Notes: generated from the letters alone by a model not told the origin. A DNA stretch of 64,000 nt from Sinorhizobium mexicanum (GCF_013488225.1 NZ_CP041241.1:496001-560000), one strand, 5' to 3'; positions 51,091-59,864 are shown, numbered from the stretch's first letter. Numbers and translations are program-made.

Positions 51091-51095
51091 TGGTT

Positions 51096-51881
51096 CTAAT
51101 CCCCGGCGTGGGTCTTGACCGTGGCGAGGCGACCGCCCTGGCACTTGCTGACGTCCGCGGGCTCGCGGCGTTCGATCGCCTGGCGAAAAGGCTCGCTGCT
51201 GTCCATCGGTCGCCAGCCGAGGAAATCGGCGTGCGCGTTCGACCACCAGGCACGCCGGTTCGCCGAGGCGCCGTAGAGCACCAGATAGCCGATGGCCGGA
51301 GCCTCGAGAAGGCTGCGCACCAGCGACAGGAAATCGCGTGGGCTCAGCCAGGTGAAAAGCATTCGCCGGTTCTTCGGCTCGGGGAAGCAACTGCCGATTC
51401 TGAGACAAGCCGTCTCCAGGCCGTATTTGTCGAAGTAAAGCCGGGCAAGATCCTCGCCGAAGCACTTGCTGACGCCGTAGAGACTGTCCGGCCGACGAGG
51501 CGAGGTGTGGTCGAGCGTCTCGCCGATGCGATGAAAGCCTGTCACATGGTTGGTGCTTGCGAAGATGATCCGCCTGACGCCCGCCTTTCGCGCTGCCTCG
51601 TAAAGATTGTAGGTGCCGAGGATGTTGGCCTGAAGCAGCCCGTCGAAATCGGCTTCGACGGAGATCGCGCCAAGGTGCAGGACCGTATCGCAGTCGCGCG
51701 CGAGATCCTCGACGGCCTGTCGGTCGGCGAGGTCGCACCGGACCACTTCCTCGCCATCCTCGGCCGGGGCAAGATCGGCGATATCCGAGAGGCGCAGGAC
51801 CTCCACACAACCTTTTAAGCCGTGCCGGACATGGCGGCCCAGGGCACCTCCTGCTCCCGTCACCAGCAGCCGCGTCGTCAT
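51096..51881 (-). CDS. udh: Uronate dehydrogenase
   Basis: A 261-residue NAD-dependent SDR-type dehydrogenase that oxidises D-galacturonate or D-glucuronate to an aldaro-lactone. Features: GAGGALG at 9-15, HLGAISVEADFD, catalytic Tyr135 and Lys139 in LYGVSKCFGE, YFDKYGLETACLRIGSC, and ASANRRAWW. These agree closely with my memory of Agrobacterium Udh. ATG at 51881 is used. It lies 15 bp after an IlvD/Edd dehydratase and its product would be hydrolysed by a lactonase such as the damaged SMP-30 gene at 55.9 kb. Confidence 0.88.
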   Translation of the reverse strand: MTTRLLVTGAGGALGRHVRHGLKGCVEVLRLSDIADLAPAEDGEEVVRCDLADRQAVEDLARDCDTVLHLGAISVEADFDGLLQANILGTYNLYEAARKAGVRRIIFASTNHVTGFHRIGETLDHTSPRRPDSLYGVSKCFGEDLARLYFDKYGLETACLRIGSCFPEPKNRRMLFTWLSPRDFLSLVRSLLEAPAIGYLVLYGASANRRAWWSNAHADFLGWRPMDSSEPFRQAIERREPADVSKCQGGRLATVKTHAGD

Positions 51882-51896
51882 CCGTCCCACCCCGTG

Positions 51897-53621
51897 CTAA
51901 TGAATTTCCGGTTCGGGCAGCTTATGCGGCGATTGCAGGAAGGTGAAGTCGCAGCCTTCGGGGGCCTGCTGGATGTTCTCCGCATGCATCTTCAGGAAGC
52001 CTCTCGAATAATCTCGCTCCGGCGGTCGCCATTCGGAAAGCCGGCGTTCGATTTCTTCCGCATTGATCTCCAGTGTGAGCGTCCTCTCGGCGACATCGAG
52101 GGCGATGATGTCGCCATTGCGAACCGCCGCCAGCGGCCCGCCGACGTATGCTTCCGGCGCGACGTGCAGGATGCAGGCGCCGTAGCTCGTGCCGCTCATC
52201 CGGGCATCCGAAATGCGCACCATATCGCGCACGCCCTGTTTCAACAGCTTCTTCGGGATCGGCAGCATTCCCCATTCCGGCATGCCCGGTCCGCCGACAG
52301 GACCGGCATTGCGCAGGATGAGGACCGTGTTGGCGGTAACATCAAGATCCTCGTCGTTCACCGCCTTCATCATCGCGTCGTAATCGTCGAAGACGAGGGC
52401 AGGCCCGCGATGCTTGAGAAGGTGAGCGTCGGCCGCGGCAGGCTTCATGACGCAGCCCTGCGGCGCAAGGTTTCCCTTCAGGATCGCCGTACCGCCGCGC
52501 TCCGCAACGGGGTTATCGAGTGGGCGGATCACGTCCGGCAGGTGAACCTCGGCCTCGCGGATCGCCTCACCGATGCTGCCGATGACGTTGCGCTCGTCGA
52601 GATGCAGCAAGGGTTCGAGTTGCTTCCACAACGCAGGCAGCCCGCCGGCATAGTAAAAGTCCTCCATCAGGAATTCGCCGGTCGGGCGGATGTTGCAGAG
52701 GACCGGGACCTTCTCCGACATGCGATCGAAATCCTCCAAGGTCAGGTCGACGCCGCGTCGCCGCGCCATGGCAATCAGATGAATCATCGCATTGGTCGAG
52801 CCGGCCATCGCCATGTGCACCGTCAATGCGTTTTCAAACGCCTTGGCAGTCAGGATGTGCGAAGGCTTCAGGTCTTCGAAAACCATCTCGACGATGCGCA
52901 CACCGGAAAGCGCCGCCATGCGAGAATGGCCGGCGTCGGCAGCCGGGATGGCCGAGGCACCCGGCAGTGAGAGACCAAGTGTGTCGGCGAGCGCCGTCAT
53001 CGTCGAGGCCGTGCCCATGGTCATGCAGGTGCCGAAGGAGCGGGCGATGCCGCGCTCCATGACGTTCCACTCCTGCTCGGTGATGCGTCCTGCCTCTTTC
53101 TCCGCCCAGTATTTCCAGACGTCGGAGCCCGAACCCAGGGCCTGGCCGCGGTAGTTACCCCGCAGCATCGGTCCCGCCGGCACGAAGATCGTCGGAAGAT
53201 CGACCTGGATCGCGCCCATGATCGTCGCCGGCGTAGTCTTGTCGCAACCGGCAAGTAGCACAACGCCGTCAACCGGGTGCGACCGGATGAGCTCCTCCAC
53301 CTCCATCGCGAGGAAGTTGCGGTAAAGCATCGTCGTCGGCTTGACGTAGGTTTCCGCCAGCGACATCGCCGGCAGCTCGATCGGGAATCCGCCGGCCTGC
53401 CACACCCCGCGTTTCACCTCTTCGGCACGGGTGCGCAGATGCGCATGGCACGGATTGATGTCGCTCCAGGTGTTGATGATCGCGATGACCGGCTTGCCGG
53501 CGATTTCCGCGTTGTCATAGCCCATCTGGTAGAGCCTGGACCTGTGACCGAACGAACGCAGGTCCTTGACGCCGAACCAGCGAAAGCTTCGAAATTCCTC
53601 TGGCTTCTTGCGTCCGGTCAT
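51897..53621 (-). CDS. IlvD/Edd family sugar-acid dehydratase
   Basis: A 574-residue Fe-S dehydratase of the group containing L-arabinonate and D-galactonate/xylonate dehydratases. Iron-sulfur and Mg motifs are seen: NTWSDINPCHAHLR, LLAGCDKTTPA and FGTCMTMGTAST with the cluster cysteines, and RISDARMSGTSYGACILHVAPE. It removes water from a sugar acid to give a 2-keto-3-deoxy acid. Because it is coupled to udh, its substrate may be an aldonate or aldarate from uronate catabolism. Divergent from the GntR regulator. Confidence 0.92.
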   Translation of the reverse strand: MTGRKKPEEFRSFRWFGVKDLRSFGHRSRLYQMGYDNAEIAGKPVIAIINTWSDINPCHAHLRTRAEEVKRGVWQAGGFPIELPAMSLAETYVKPTTMLYRNFLAMEVEELIRSHPVDGVVLLAGCDKTTPATIMGAIQVDLPTIFVPAGPMLRGNYRGQALGSGSDVWKYWAEKEAGRITEQEWNVMERGIARSFGTCMTMGTASTMTALADTLGLSLPGASAIPAADAGHSRMAALSGVRIVEMVFEDLKPSHILTAKAFENALTVHMAMAGSTNAMIHLIAMARRRGVDLTLEDFDRMSEKVPVLCNIRPTGEFLMEDFYYAGGLPALWKQLEPLLHLDERNVIGSIGEAIREAEVHLPDVIRPLDNPVAERGGTAILKGNLAPQGCVMKPAAADAHLLKHRGPALVFDDYDAMMKAVNDEDLDVTANTVLILRNAGPVGGPGMPEWGMLPIPKKLLKQGVRDMVRISDARMSGTSYGACILHVAPEAYVGGPLAAVRNGDIIALDVAERTLTLEINAEEIERRLSEWRPPERDYSRGFLKMHAENIQQAPEGCDFTFLQSPHKLPEPEIH

Positions 53622-53662
53622 CGGTCACCTCCTTTGCATTCGTGGGCGGGTCGGCTACATTG

Positions 53663-53687
53663 CACCTGTTCAGAAAAATGACAGGTG
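53663..53687. promoter_or_regulatory. Candidate operator for the GntR regulator
   Basis: CACCTGT and ACAGGTG form a perfect inverted repeat with an 11-bp spacer in the 56-90-bp gap between the dehydratase and GntR genes. If it is an operator, the regulator probably starts at 53708 or 53711 rather than at the ATG at 53678 which lies inside it. Confidence 0.5.
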
Positions 53688-53710
53688 AAGGCGGACCCTT
53701 GGACGACGTG

Positions 53711-54421
53711 ATGTTGAAGCTGAAACCGGCGCGGCGAGAGCGCCTCGCCGATGTTCTTTACGGCCAGATCCTTGAGCAGATCGCGAGCGGCCAGATGGCC
53801 GAGGGGGCGAAATTGCCGTCGGAAGCCCGGATCTGCCGCGATTTCCAGGTCTCCCGGCCGGTTGTTCGCGAGGCGCTGATGCGGCTGCAGGCGGACGGCC
53901 TGGTGGTTTCGCGGCAGGGCATTGGAACCTTCGTCAAGTCGCGCCCGTCCGACAAGCTGACCGATTTTGCGGCCTCGGCCGAGATCGCCAGCTATCTTAG
54001 GGCCTTCGAACCGCGGCTCGCGCTTGAAACCGAGTGCGCGGGACTGGCCGCGATGCGCCGGACCAAGGCCCAGCTCAACCAGATCGGCGACGCGCTGGCG
54101 GCGCTGGAGGGCGCTCTTGCCCGCGGTGAGACAGGCTGGGAGGAGGATTTCTCTTTCCATCTCGCCGTTGCCGCAGCCGCGGGCAATGAGCTTTTTTCGC
54201 GTCTCCTGGAAGAGCTTGGCGATATTCTGCGGGGCTCGATGCGCATGGCGCTCAGCCTGACGCGGCAGGGATCGGAGGACCGGCGGCGCCGCGTTCTCGA
54301 AGAGCACCGCAAGATATTCACGGCGATTTCTGGCCAGAACCGCGAGCTCGCACGTCTTTACATGCGCTACCACCTGACGGAATCCAGGGCCCGCATCACG
54401 GGATCTCATGGTGATCTCTAG
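53711..54421 (+). CDS. GntR family regulator, FadR subgroup
   Basis: A 236-residue regulator: winged HTH at about residues 10-75 (LYGQILEQIASGQMAEGAKL, SRPVVREALMRLQADGLV, RQGIGTFV) and a FadR-type helical ligand domain (FEPRLALETECAGLAA, DFSFHLAVAAAAGN, EEHRKIFTAI) with the usual His and Asp positions. The ATG at 53711 is preferred over 53678 because a likely operator covers the latter. It is divergent from the dehydratase-udh operon and likely represses it. Confidence 0.87.
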   Translation: MLKLKPARRERLADVLYGQILEQIASGQMAEGAKLPSEARICRDFQVSRPVVREALMRLQADGLVVSRQGIGTFVKSRPSDKLTDFAASAEIASYLRAFEPRLALETECAGLAAMRRTKAQLNQIGDALAALEGALARGETGWEEDFSFHLAVAAAAGNELFSRLLEELGDILRGSMRMALSLTRQGSEDRRRRVLEEHRKIFTAISGQNRELARLYMRYHLTESRARITGSHGDL

Positions 54422-54500
54422 GGTGATACCCCGTGCGATCCAGTCGTTGCGGCACCCGCCGGAGTTCGCGCGTCGCCTCCCCGAGTTGCCCGGGTCCGCA

Positions 54501-54679
54501 CCCCCCTCTGCCCTGCCGGGCATCTCCCCCATAAGGGGGGAGATCGGCAGGCGGCGGGCCCTCCGTTTTCTCGCCTCGACAGTGCCAGCCTCATCTTCGG
54601 ACGCGGCGGTGGTGCACGGCAGTGCCTCCTTGATCTCCCCCCTTGTGGGGGAGATGCCCGGCAGGGCAGAGGGGGGTAT
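54501..54679. repeat. Large inverted repeat of rhizobial type
   Basis: CCCCCCTCTGCCCTGCCGGG followed by CATCTCCCCC at 54501-54530 is repeated in inverted form at 54646-54677 (GGGGGAGATG, CCCGGCAGGGCAGAGGGGGG). Each arm also folds on itself (CTCCCCCATAAGGGGGGAG). The central 80 bp carries no recognised sequence. Pairs of this repeat are frequent in Rhizobiaceae; here it separates two convergent genes. Confidence 0.85.
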
Positions 54680-54761
54680 CGACACCTGTGTCTTCGTTTC
54701 CCGTTCCAGGGTCAGTCGCCCAGGAGCGCGGCGCCTTACCCGCGCTATCCCCGGTACCATG

Positions 54762-55718
54762 TCAGGCGCTCGCCGAAAGCGGCCGGGCCCCACCGGCCGC
54801 GGCTTCGCTTTTCGTCTTGAGCGCGCGCGCTGCCGCGGTGATGGCGTCGAGCCGTTCGGCGCCGTCGAGATTCGACAGAAATTCGCCGATCGGGCCGGTG
54901 TCGCAGATGCCGGCGAGCCTGACCGCTTCATGCAGGACGCGGATCGGCGAATGCGCGTCGCGCAGATCCTCGAGCGGAAGGAAGCTTTCGCGAAGCGTCC
55001 GTGCTGCAGCGAACGCACCGGATTGGCACGCCTTCAGAATCGCGGTCGAGAGGTGCGGAGCGATGCACACCGACCCGGAGGTGAAAGCGGTGAGGCCCAT
55101 TTCGACGTGGTCGATAGCCGGACGCTCGCCGATACCGCTGACGATCCGCTCGCCTGAGCCGACGGCATCGAGGATGGCGGAAAGATAGGCGTCGTTTTTC
55201 GGTTCGGGCCGCACGACGGCGTATTTCAAGGCCGAGATCGCGCCATCGCGGAAAAGACGCGCGATATCGCCGGCATCGAGGAAGCCATCATTCTTGATAT
55301 AGGCGATCAACGGCCGGCCGGCGGCATCCGCCAGCTTAGCGAATCCCGAGACCAGGCCCGCCGACGTCGCGGGGAAGGTGAGCGGGAGCACTATGGCGGT
55401 CGGAAAGTTCCGCCCCCGGAGGATCGTCGCCTGGTCCATCGCCTTGCCGAAGTCGGCACCGATCGAGGGGATCATCCAGCCGGGGGGCGGAGCAATGTCC
55501 TCGAGCATGTCGAGAAGATTGCCGAATTCCGTGACGCCGAAATTGTAGAGATTGGCGTTGCCGCCGTAGAGATAGGTGGTCACCCCTCCCGAGAGCAGCC
55601 ATTCGATCATCTTGCGATTTTCCGTCTTGGTCGGCTCGCCATTCGCCTGACGCGCCAGCGGCGGCACCGAAAGCACGGAAGAGGCGAGGTCGGCCACATC
55701 TACGGCAGTCGTTTTCAT
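54762..55718 (-). CDS. Dihydrodipicolinate synthase family protein
   Basis: A 318-residue TIM-barrel protein of the DapA/aldolase family. Visible pieces are MIEWLLSGGVTTYLYGGNAN, PSIGADFGKAMDQA, RPLIAYIKNDGF and ISALKYAVVRP, where the Lys corresponds to the Schiff-base lysine. The usual DSSG after that lysine is missing, so the enzyme is divergent. In this setting it may cleave or dehydrate a 2-keto-3-deoxy sugar acid. KdgD (5-keto-4-deoxyglucarate dehydratase) belongs to the same family, but the match is not close enough to name it. Confidence 0.83.
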   Translation of the reverse strand: MKTTAVDVADLASSVLSVPPLARQANGEPTKTENRKMIEWLLSGGVTTYLYGGNANLYNFGVTEFGNLLDMLEDIAPPPGWMIPSIGADFGKAMDQATILRGRNFPTAIVLPLTFPATSAGLVSGFAKLADAAGRPLIAYIKNDGFLDAGDIARLFRDGAISALKYAVVRPEPKNDAYLSAILDAVGSGERIVSGIGERPAIDHVEMGLTAFTSGSVCIAPHLSTAILKACQSGAFAAARTLRESFLPLEDLRDAHSPIRVLHEAVRLAGICDTGPIGEFLSNLDGAERLDAITAAARALKTKSEAAAGGARPLSASA

Positions 55719-55871
55719 GAAAATCTCCTTGCCAAGTTTCTTGTATTTTTAATTTACAAGTTGAGCGAGGGCAATAGCAATGTTAGAGAAAGCGCCAGCC
55801 GATAAGTGCTTGGGAAACCTTCGAGTCGGGGGAGACGCTCGCTGCCGCCGCAACCGACAGACTGTGACACT

Positions 55872-56766
55872 ATGGTTCATAACATGTCTTTCGACCTAAC
55901 ATTTGAGTGCCTGCTGGAATTGCGCTGCGCAGCGGCTGAAAGCCCGGTCTACGACGACCGCCGGAGCTGCCTGTTTTTCGTCGATATAGGCAAAGGCGCC
56001 CTCCATCGTGCCGACCTCTCGGGGACAGGCCATCGTTTTTGGATATTCGACCACGGGGCCTGCTGTGTCGGGCTGGCCCATTCCGGGCGCCTCGTGCTCG
56101 CGCAATGGGGCCGCGTGGTTCTGTTCGATCCCGAAAGCGGCGCCATCATCAGGGAGATCGCCTCGATTGAGGCCGAAAGGACGGACACACGTCTGAACGA
56201 CGGCAAGGTCGGACCGGACGGTGCGTTCTGGGTGGGGACGATGCATGAGGCCGCAGACCGGCAACCGGTCGCTTCACTCTACCGCGTTACGCCTGACGGT
56301 TCAGTGGAACGCAAGGTCGTCGACGTCATCTGTTCCAACGGTCTTGCCTGGAGCGCGGACGGCTCGGTTCTCTTTCATTCGGACTCGCGCGGGCCCTGGA
56401 TCGACCGCTGGCAATTCGATTCCGAGACGGGTGCGATTTCCGGGCGCTTGCCTCGTCGTCCTCGACGAGGCAAGCGGCCGGCCCGACGGAGCGGCGACCG
56501 ATGTGGACGGAAACTACTGGAGTGCCGGGGTCTCGGCCGGCGTTCTCAACTGTTTCTCTGCAGAAGGCGAGTTGATCAGGACGTATCGCTTCCCTGTGCC
56601 GGCGCCCACCATGCCCTGCTTCGCCGGACCGGACCGCAAGACTCTCGTCGTCACGTCGCTGCGTCCGGCGGGTGCCGCGGAGGACAGCCTGGACGGCAGC
56701 ATTTTCGTTACCCGAAGTCCGGTAGCAGGCGCCACCGTGCAGCGCTTCGATGATCGCCGGCTTTGA
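55872..56766 (+). pseudogene. SMP-30/gluconolactonase family gene with frameshift
   Basis: Frame one (from ATG 55872) gives the first two thirds of an SMP-30 lactonase: ESPVYDDRRSCLFFVDI, LNDGKVGPDGAFWVGTM, VDVICSNGLAWSADG. At about 56446-56475 the family sequence moves to another frame, which continues LVVLDEASGRPDGAATD, GNYWSAG and LRPAGAAEDSLDGSIF to a stop at 56766. One extra or two missing bases explain it. The break is inside a perfect 13-bp hairpin, so a sequencing artefact is also possible. An intact product of about 297 residues would hydrolyse sugar lactones. Confidence 0.85.
56446..56475. repeat. Perfect hairpin at the lactonase frameshift
   Basis: GCTTGCCTCGTCG and CGACGAGGCAAGC are exact reverse complements separated by TCCT. 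Such a GC-rich hairpin favours both replication slippage and sequencing errors. Confidence 0.9.
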
Positions 56767-56784
56767 GGTTTGTTGGCCACAGTC

Positions 56785-57585
56785 TCAGGGAACGATGCCC
56801 CGGCAGGCCCAGGCAACGTTCGCAAACGACCTCGGACCATCCGGCCGGCCGGCCTCGTAAGCGTCGCGCATGGCGGCATCGGTGCGTGCCCTTTCCGCGG
56901 CCCCGAGTGCCATCACATACTTGCCGAGCGGTCCTTCGCCTGCGGCAATCGGCGCCCAATAGTCGTCGAAGTTCTGGTAGTCCATGCGGATCATGAGCTG
57001 CGTTTCCGAAACATCGACGAGACCCTGCTCCACAAAAGTCCTTTTCATTTCACCCGGCTGCATCATCGGCTGAAAGCAGTAGCGCGCGCGGAGCTGGCGC
57101 CCGCCTTCGCCGAGTGCCGCCACCGTATCGACCATCATCCGCATCCCGGGCATGCCGCCGAGATGGTCCCACACCGCCGCCGCAACGATGCCGCCCGGCC
57201 GCACGACGCGGCGCATCTCGGCGACCGCCTTGTCGGTATCGGGTACGAAATGGAGCACCAGCAGCGCCAATGCACGGTCGAAGGTCCCATCCTCGAAGGG
57301 TAGGGCGCAGGCATCCGCCTGCTGGATCTTTATGCGCGGATCGGTGTTGCGCCGGCTCGCCTCGGCGACGAAGACCGGCGAATAGTCGATCGCCGCGATC
57401 TCTGCGAGATCGGCGGTCCTTGCGAGCGCAAAAGTGAGGCTGCCGGTGCCGCAGCCGACGTCGACAATCTTTTCGCCGTCGGCAAGGCCGGAGAACTCGA
57501 TGAATAGCGGCGCAAGTCGCTGGCTCCAGCGCCCCATAAGCTGTTCGTAGCCGGCCGCGTCATGGACATTGAAGCTGGAGGTCAT
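56785..57585 (-). CDS. Class I SAM-dependent methyltransferase
   Basis: A 266-residue methyltransferase: motif I VDVGCGTGS near residues 44-52, AAIDYSPVFVAEA, QADACALPFEDGTFD and LLVLHFVPDTDKAVAEM. It belongs to the UbiE/small-molecule type. The ATG at 57585 is chosen since GGAGA lies five bases upstream; an ATG at 57597 has none. It follows the ECF41 sigma gene after 103 bp on the same strand and may belong to the same unit. Substrate unknown. Confidence 0.86.
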   Translation of the reverse strand: MTSSFNVHDAAGYEQLMGRWSQRLAPLFIEFSGLADGEKIVDVGCGTGSLTFALARTADLAEIAAIDYSPVFVAEASRRNTDPRIKIQQADACALPFEDGTFDRALALLVLHFVPDTDKAVAEMRRVVRPGGIVAAAVWDHLGGMPGMRMMVDTVAALGEGGRQLRARYCFQPMMQPGEMKRTFVEQGLVDVSETQLMIRMDYQNFDDYWAPIAAGEGPLGKYVMALGAAERARTDAAMRDAYEAGRPDGPRSFANVAWACRGIVP

Positions 57586-57688
57586 CGAAGTCTCCATAGG
57601 TTGCGCGTATGGTAGACCTCGACCTCGCGGTTGCCAAGCGCGAGCAGACAGCGTCAATGCAGTAGCCGGCGTCCTCTTGACGGCCTGG

Positions 57689-58546
57689 CTAATGCAAGTG
57701 TTTCAGCTTATCGGGGTTCCGCATCACATAGATTGCAGCGACCTTGCCGTCTTCGATTTCGAGCGCAGTCGTCTGAAGTTCGCCGTCGCCTTCCAGCGTG
57801 ACAAAGCCGGGCAATCCGTTGATGAAACCAGCGCGAACAAGTTTCGAGCCGTTGTTCTGGAACAGAACCGCCAAGCTCTCGTGTACCTTCATCACGGCAT
57901 CAAATCCGAAGAACGGCTTCATCGCTGCCGGGCGCTTGCCGCCGCCGTCGGCGTGGATGCTGACGTCGGCTGCCAACATCGCACCGAGCGCCTTCATGTC
58001 GCCGCTGCGCGAGGCGGTGAAGAAGGCTTCAGCGATCTCGAGGCTTTTCTGTTTCTCGATCTGGAAGCGAGGTCTCTCCTCGCGGACATGGGTGCGCGCG
58101 CGGCTGGCGAGCTGGCGGCAGGCAGCCGAGTCGCGCTGGATGGTCGCCGCGACCTCCTCGAATCCCAGCCCAAAAACGTCGTGCAGCAGGAAGGCCGCCC
58201 GCTCGAGTGGAGACAGGCGTTCCAAGGCAAGCATCAAGGGCAGAGTGACGTCTTCCTCCTGCTCCTCTTCCACGACCGGGTCGGGAAGCCAAGGACCGAC
58301 ATATGTCTCGCGCTGGCGTCGTGCTGATTTGAGCTGATCAAGGCAGAGCCGCGTGACCGTACGACGCAAGAACGCCTCGGGCTCGCGCACCGCCGAGCGG
58401 TCGGCCCCCATCCAGCGGATGAAAGCCTCCTGCACCATGTCTTCCGCGTCGGCGACGGAGCCGAGCATGCGATAGGCGACGCGCATGAGCTTGGGACGCA
58501 GCGGATCGAATCCCGCCGCTGCGTCCTCGTGATTGGTGTCCGTCAT
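57689..58546 (-). CDS. ECF41-group sigma factor with SnoaL-like C-terminal domain
   Basis: A 285-residue sigma factor. Region 2 (about 15-85: AYRMLGSVADAEDMVQEAF), a linker with WLPDP at 86-90, region 4 (LSPLERAAFLLHDVFGLGF), and a SnoaL-like extension from about residue 165 with DGGGK at 200-204 and NPDKL at 277-281. WLPEP, DGGGR and NPDKL are the three hallmarks of ECF41 sigma factors, whose own C-terminal domain controls activity instead of an anti-sigma factor. Its ATG overlaps the stop of the upstream peroxidase-like gene, as usual for this group. Confidence 0.93.
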   Translation of the reverse strand: MTDTNHEDAAAGFDPLRPKLMRVAYRMLGSVADAEDMVQEAFIRWMGADRSAVREPEAFLRRTVTRLCLDQLKSARRQRETYVGPWLPDPVVEEEQEEDVTLPLMLALERLSPLERAAFLLHDVFGLGFEEVAATIQRDSAACRQLASRARTHVREERPRFQIEKQKSLEIAEAFFTASRSGDMKALGAMLAADVSIHADGGGKRPAAMKPFFGFDAVMKVHESLAVLFQNNGSKLVRAGFINGLPGFVTLEGDGELQTTALEIEDGKVAAIYVMRNPDKLKHLH

Positions 58547-59016
58547 CAGGCCGCCGCCTCGGCGGCGGCCTTGGCCGCGGCCGGATCGGCCCACAGGCTG
58601 AAGCCAACCGCAAGGCGGTTCCACCCGTTGATGACATTGATCATGAGCGTGAGCTTCACCTGCTCCTCTTCGGTAAACTGAGCCTTCAGGGCCTCATAGG
58701 CGCTTTCGTGCGTATGACCCTCTGACAACCGCGTCAGGGTCTCGGTCCAGCCTAGCGCGGCGCGCTCGCGATCGGAATAGCAGGGGGCTTCACGCCAGGC
58801 AGACAGCAGGTAGATGCGCTGCTCCGTCTCGCCTTTTGCCCGCGCTTCCACCGTATGCATGTTGATGCAGTTGGCGCAGCCGTTGATCTGCGAGGCGCGG
58901 ATCTTCACCAGTTCGATGAGGCTCGGCTCCAGGCTGGCGGTAACGGCAACCGTCGTGCCCATCCAGTTCTTCATCAGCGACGGCGCAGCGGCGAAGGGAT
59001 CAAGTTTGGGAGTCAT
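58546..59016 (-). CDS. Carboxymuconolactone decarboxylase family (AhpD-like) protein
   Basis: A 156-residue all-helical protein with Cys47, Cys50 and His54 in CANCINMH, the redox-active motif of AhpD-like peroxidases. It would be a peroxidase or disulfide oxidoreductase. It is translationally coupled (TGATG) to the ECF41 sigma gene, which is the standard partner arrangement for ECF41. AAGGA precedes the ATG at 59016 and an ECF41-type promoter lies upstream, so the pair is likely autoregulated. Confidence 0.92.
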   Translation of the reverse strand: MTPKLDPFAAAPSLMKNWMGTTVAVTASLEPSLIELVKIRASQINGCANCINMHTVEARAKGETEQRIYLLSAWREAPCYSDRERAALGWTETLTRLSEGHTHESAYEALKAQFTEEEQVKLTLMINVINGWNRLAVGFSLWADPAAAKAAAEAAA

Positions 59017-59050
59017 GGTTCGTTTTCCTTTCTGTTGGTTCCGACACCAT

Positions 59051-59077
59051 GACGAGGGAGGATCTGCGAATGTGACA
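59051..59077 (-). promoter_or_regulatory. ECF41-type promoter
   Basis: On the minus strand TGTCACA-N16-CGTC, matching the described ECF41 target promoter, 35 bp before the AhpD-like gene start. Confidence 0.75.
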
Positions 59078-59183
59078 TCAGCGCAGAAATTTCTATCGGG
59101 GCATGAGCTCCGGCGGCCGATGCATTGGTATCCCGAGGGCTCACGCAACCACTGCCGGAGTGGTTACCGGCGAGTTTTCGCTG

Positions 59184-59864
59184 TTAATGGGCCACCTCGG
59201 AAGCGGCCGACATCAACTCTTCGGGATTGAGCACTCGGTCCATATTTTGGCCTTCCTCTTCAACTTCCGTAAAGCTCCAGCGCACCACACCTTCCCGATC
59301 GAGCAGGAAATGGCCGACGAGCTGCATATGGCCGGGAATCCTCACCTGCTGATCGGCTTCGGTGATTTCGTACCCATCTTTCGTGTTGAGAAAGCCGGCT
59401 GCTGCGTCCGGATTCATCGGTTCAGGCAATTCCCCCGGCCGGTCGACCCGCATTGTCGTGACCACATCCATTCCAACCTTGTATGGCCACTCGGTCTCAT
59501 TCTCCGTAATCTCGAGGAGAGGTAAGCCGAATGCGCGGTGCGTAGCTCGCTCCGGATCGGATGCGGCAAGAAGGCCCGGTATCGGATGATAGCGGAAATA
59601 GAGCCGCGCACGTTCGACCGGGGTGTTTACCACCGCTAGAGAGTTCACGCCTTTCTCACGCAGTGCTGGGTTGAGCTGTGCCATCGCCGCGACATGGCGC
59701 CGGCAGAACGGACACAGCAGGCCTCGAAACAGGCCGATCAACAACGGGCTGCGGCCGCGAAAATCATCAAGTGCGATTGTTCCCTCGCGCGAGATGGCGT
59801 TCAGCACGATATTCGGCGCCCGGTCGCCCGGTTGTAACGGATGGTCGATATAGGGCGCAGACAT
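59184..59864 (-). CDS. Peroxiredoxin-like (AhpC/TSA) protein
   Basis: A 226-residue thioredoxin-fold protein: DDFRGRSPLLIGLFRGLLCP with CPFC (Cys51 and Cys54) and RRH, and a C-terminal part HFLLDREGVVRWSFTEV. The CPFC pair is like thiol-disulfide oxidoreductases, whereas the overall arrangement is AhpC/TSA-like. It probably reduces peroxides. AAGGAGG lies before the ATG at 59864. The gene lies upstream of the AhpD-like gene on the same strand but 167 bp away. Confidence 0.85.
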   Translation of the reverse strand: MSAPYIDHPLQPGDRAPNIVLNAISREGTIALDDFRGRSPLLIGLFRGLLCPFCRRHVAAMAQLNPALREKGVNSLAVVNTPVERARLYFRYHPIPGLLAASDPERATHRAFGLPLLEITENETEWPYKVGMDVVTTMRVDRPGELPEPMNPDAAAGFLNTKDGYEITEADQQVRIPGHMQLVGHFLLDREGVVRWSFTEVEEEGQNMDRVLNPEELMSAASEVAH

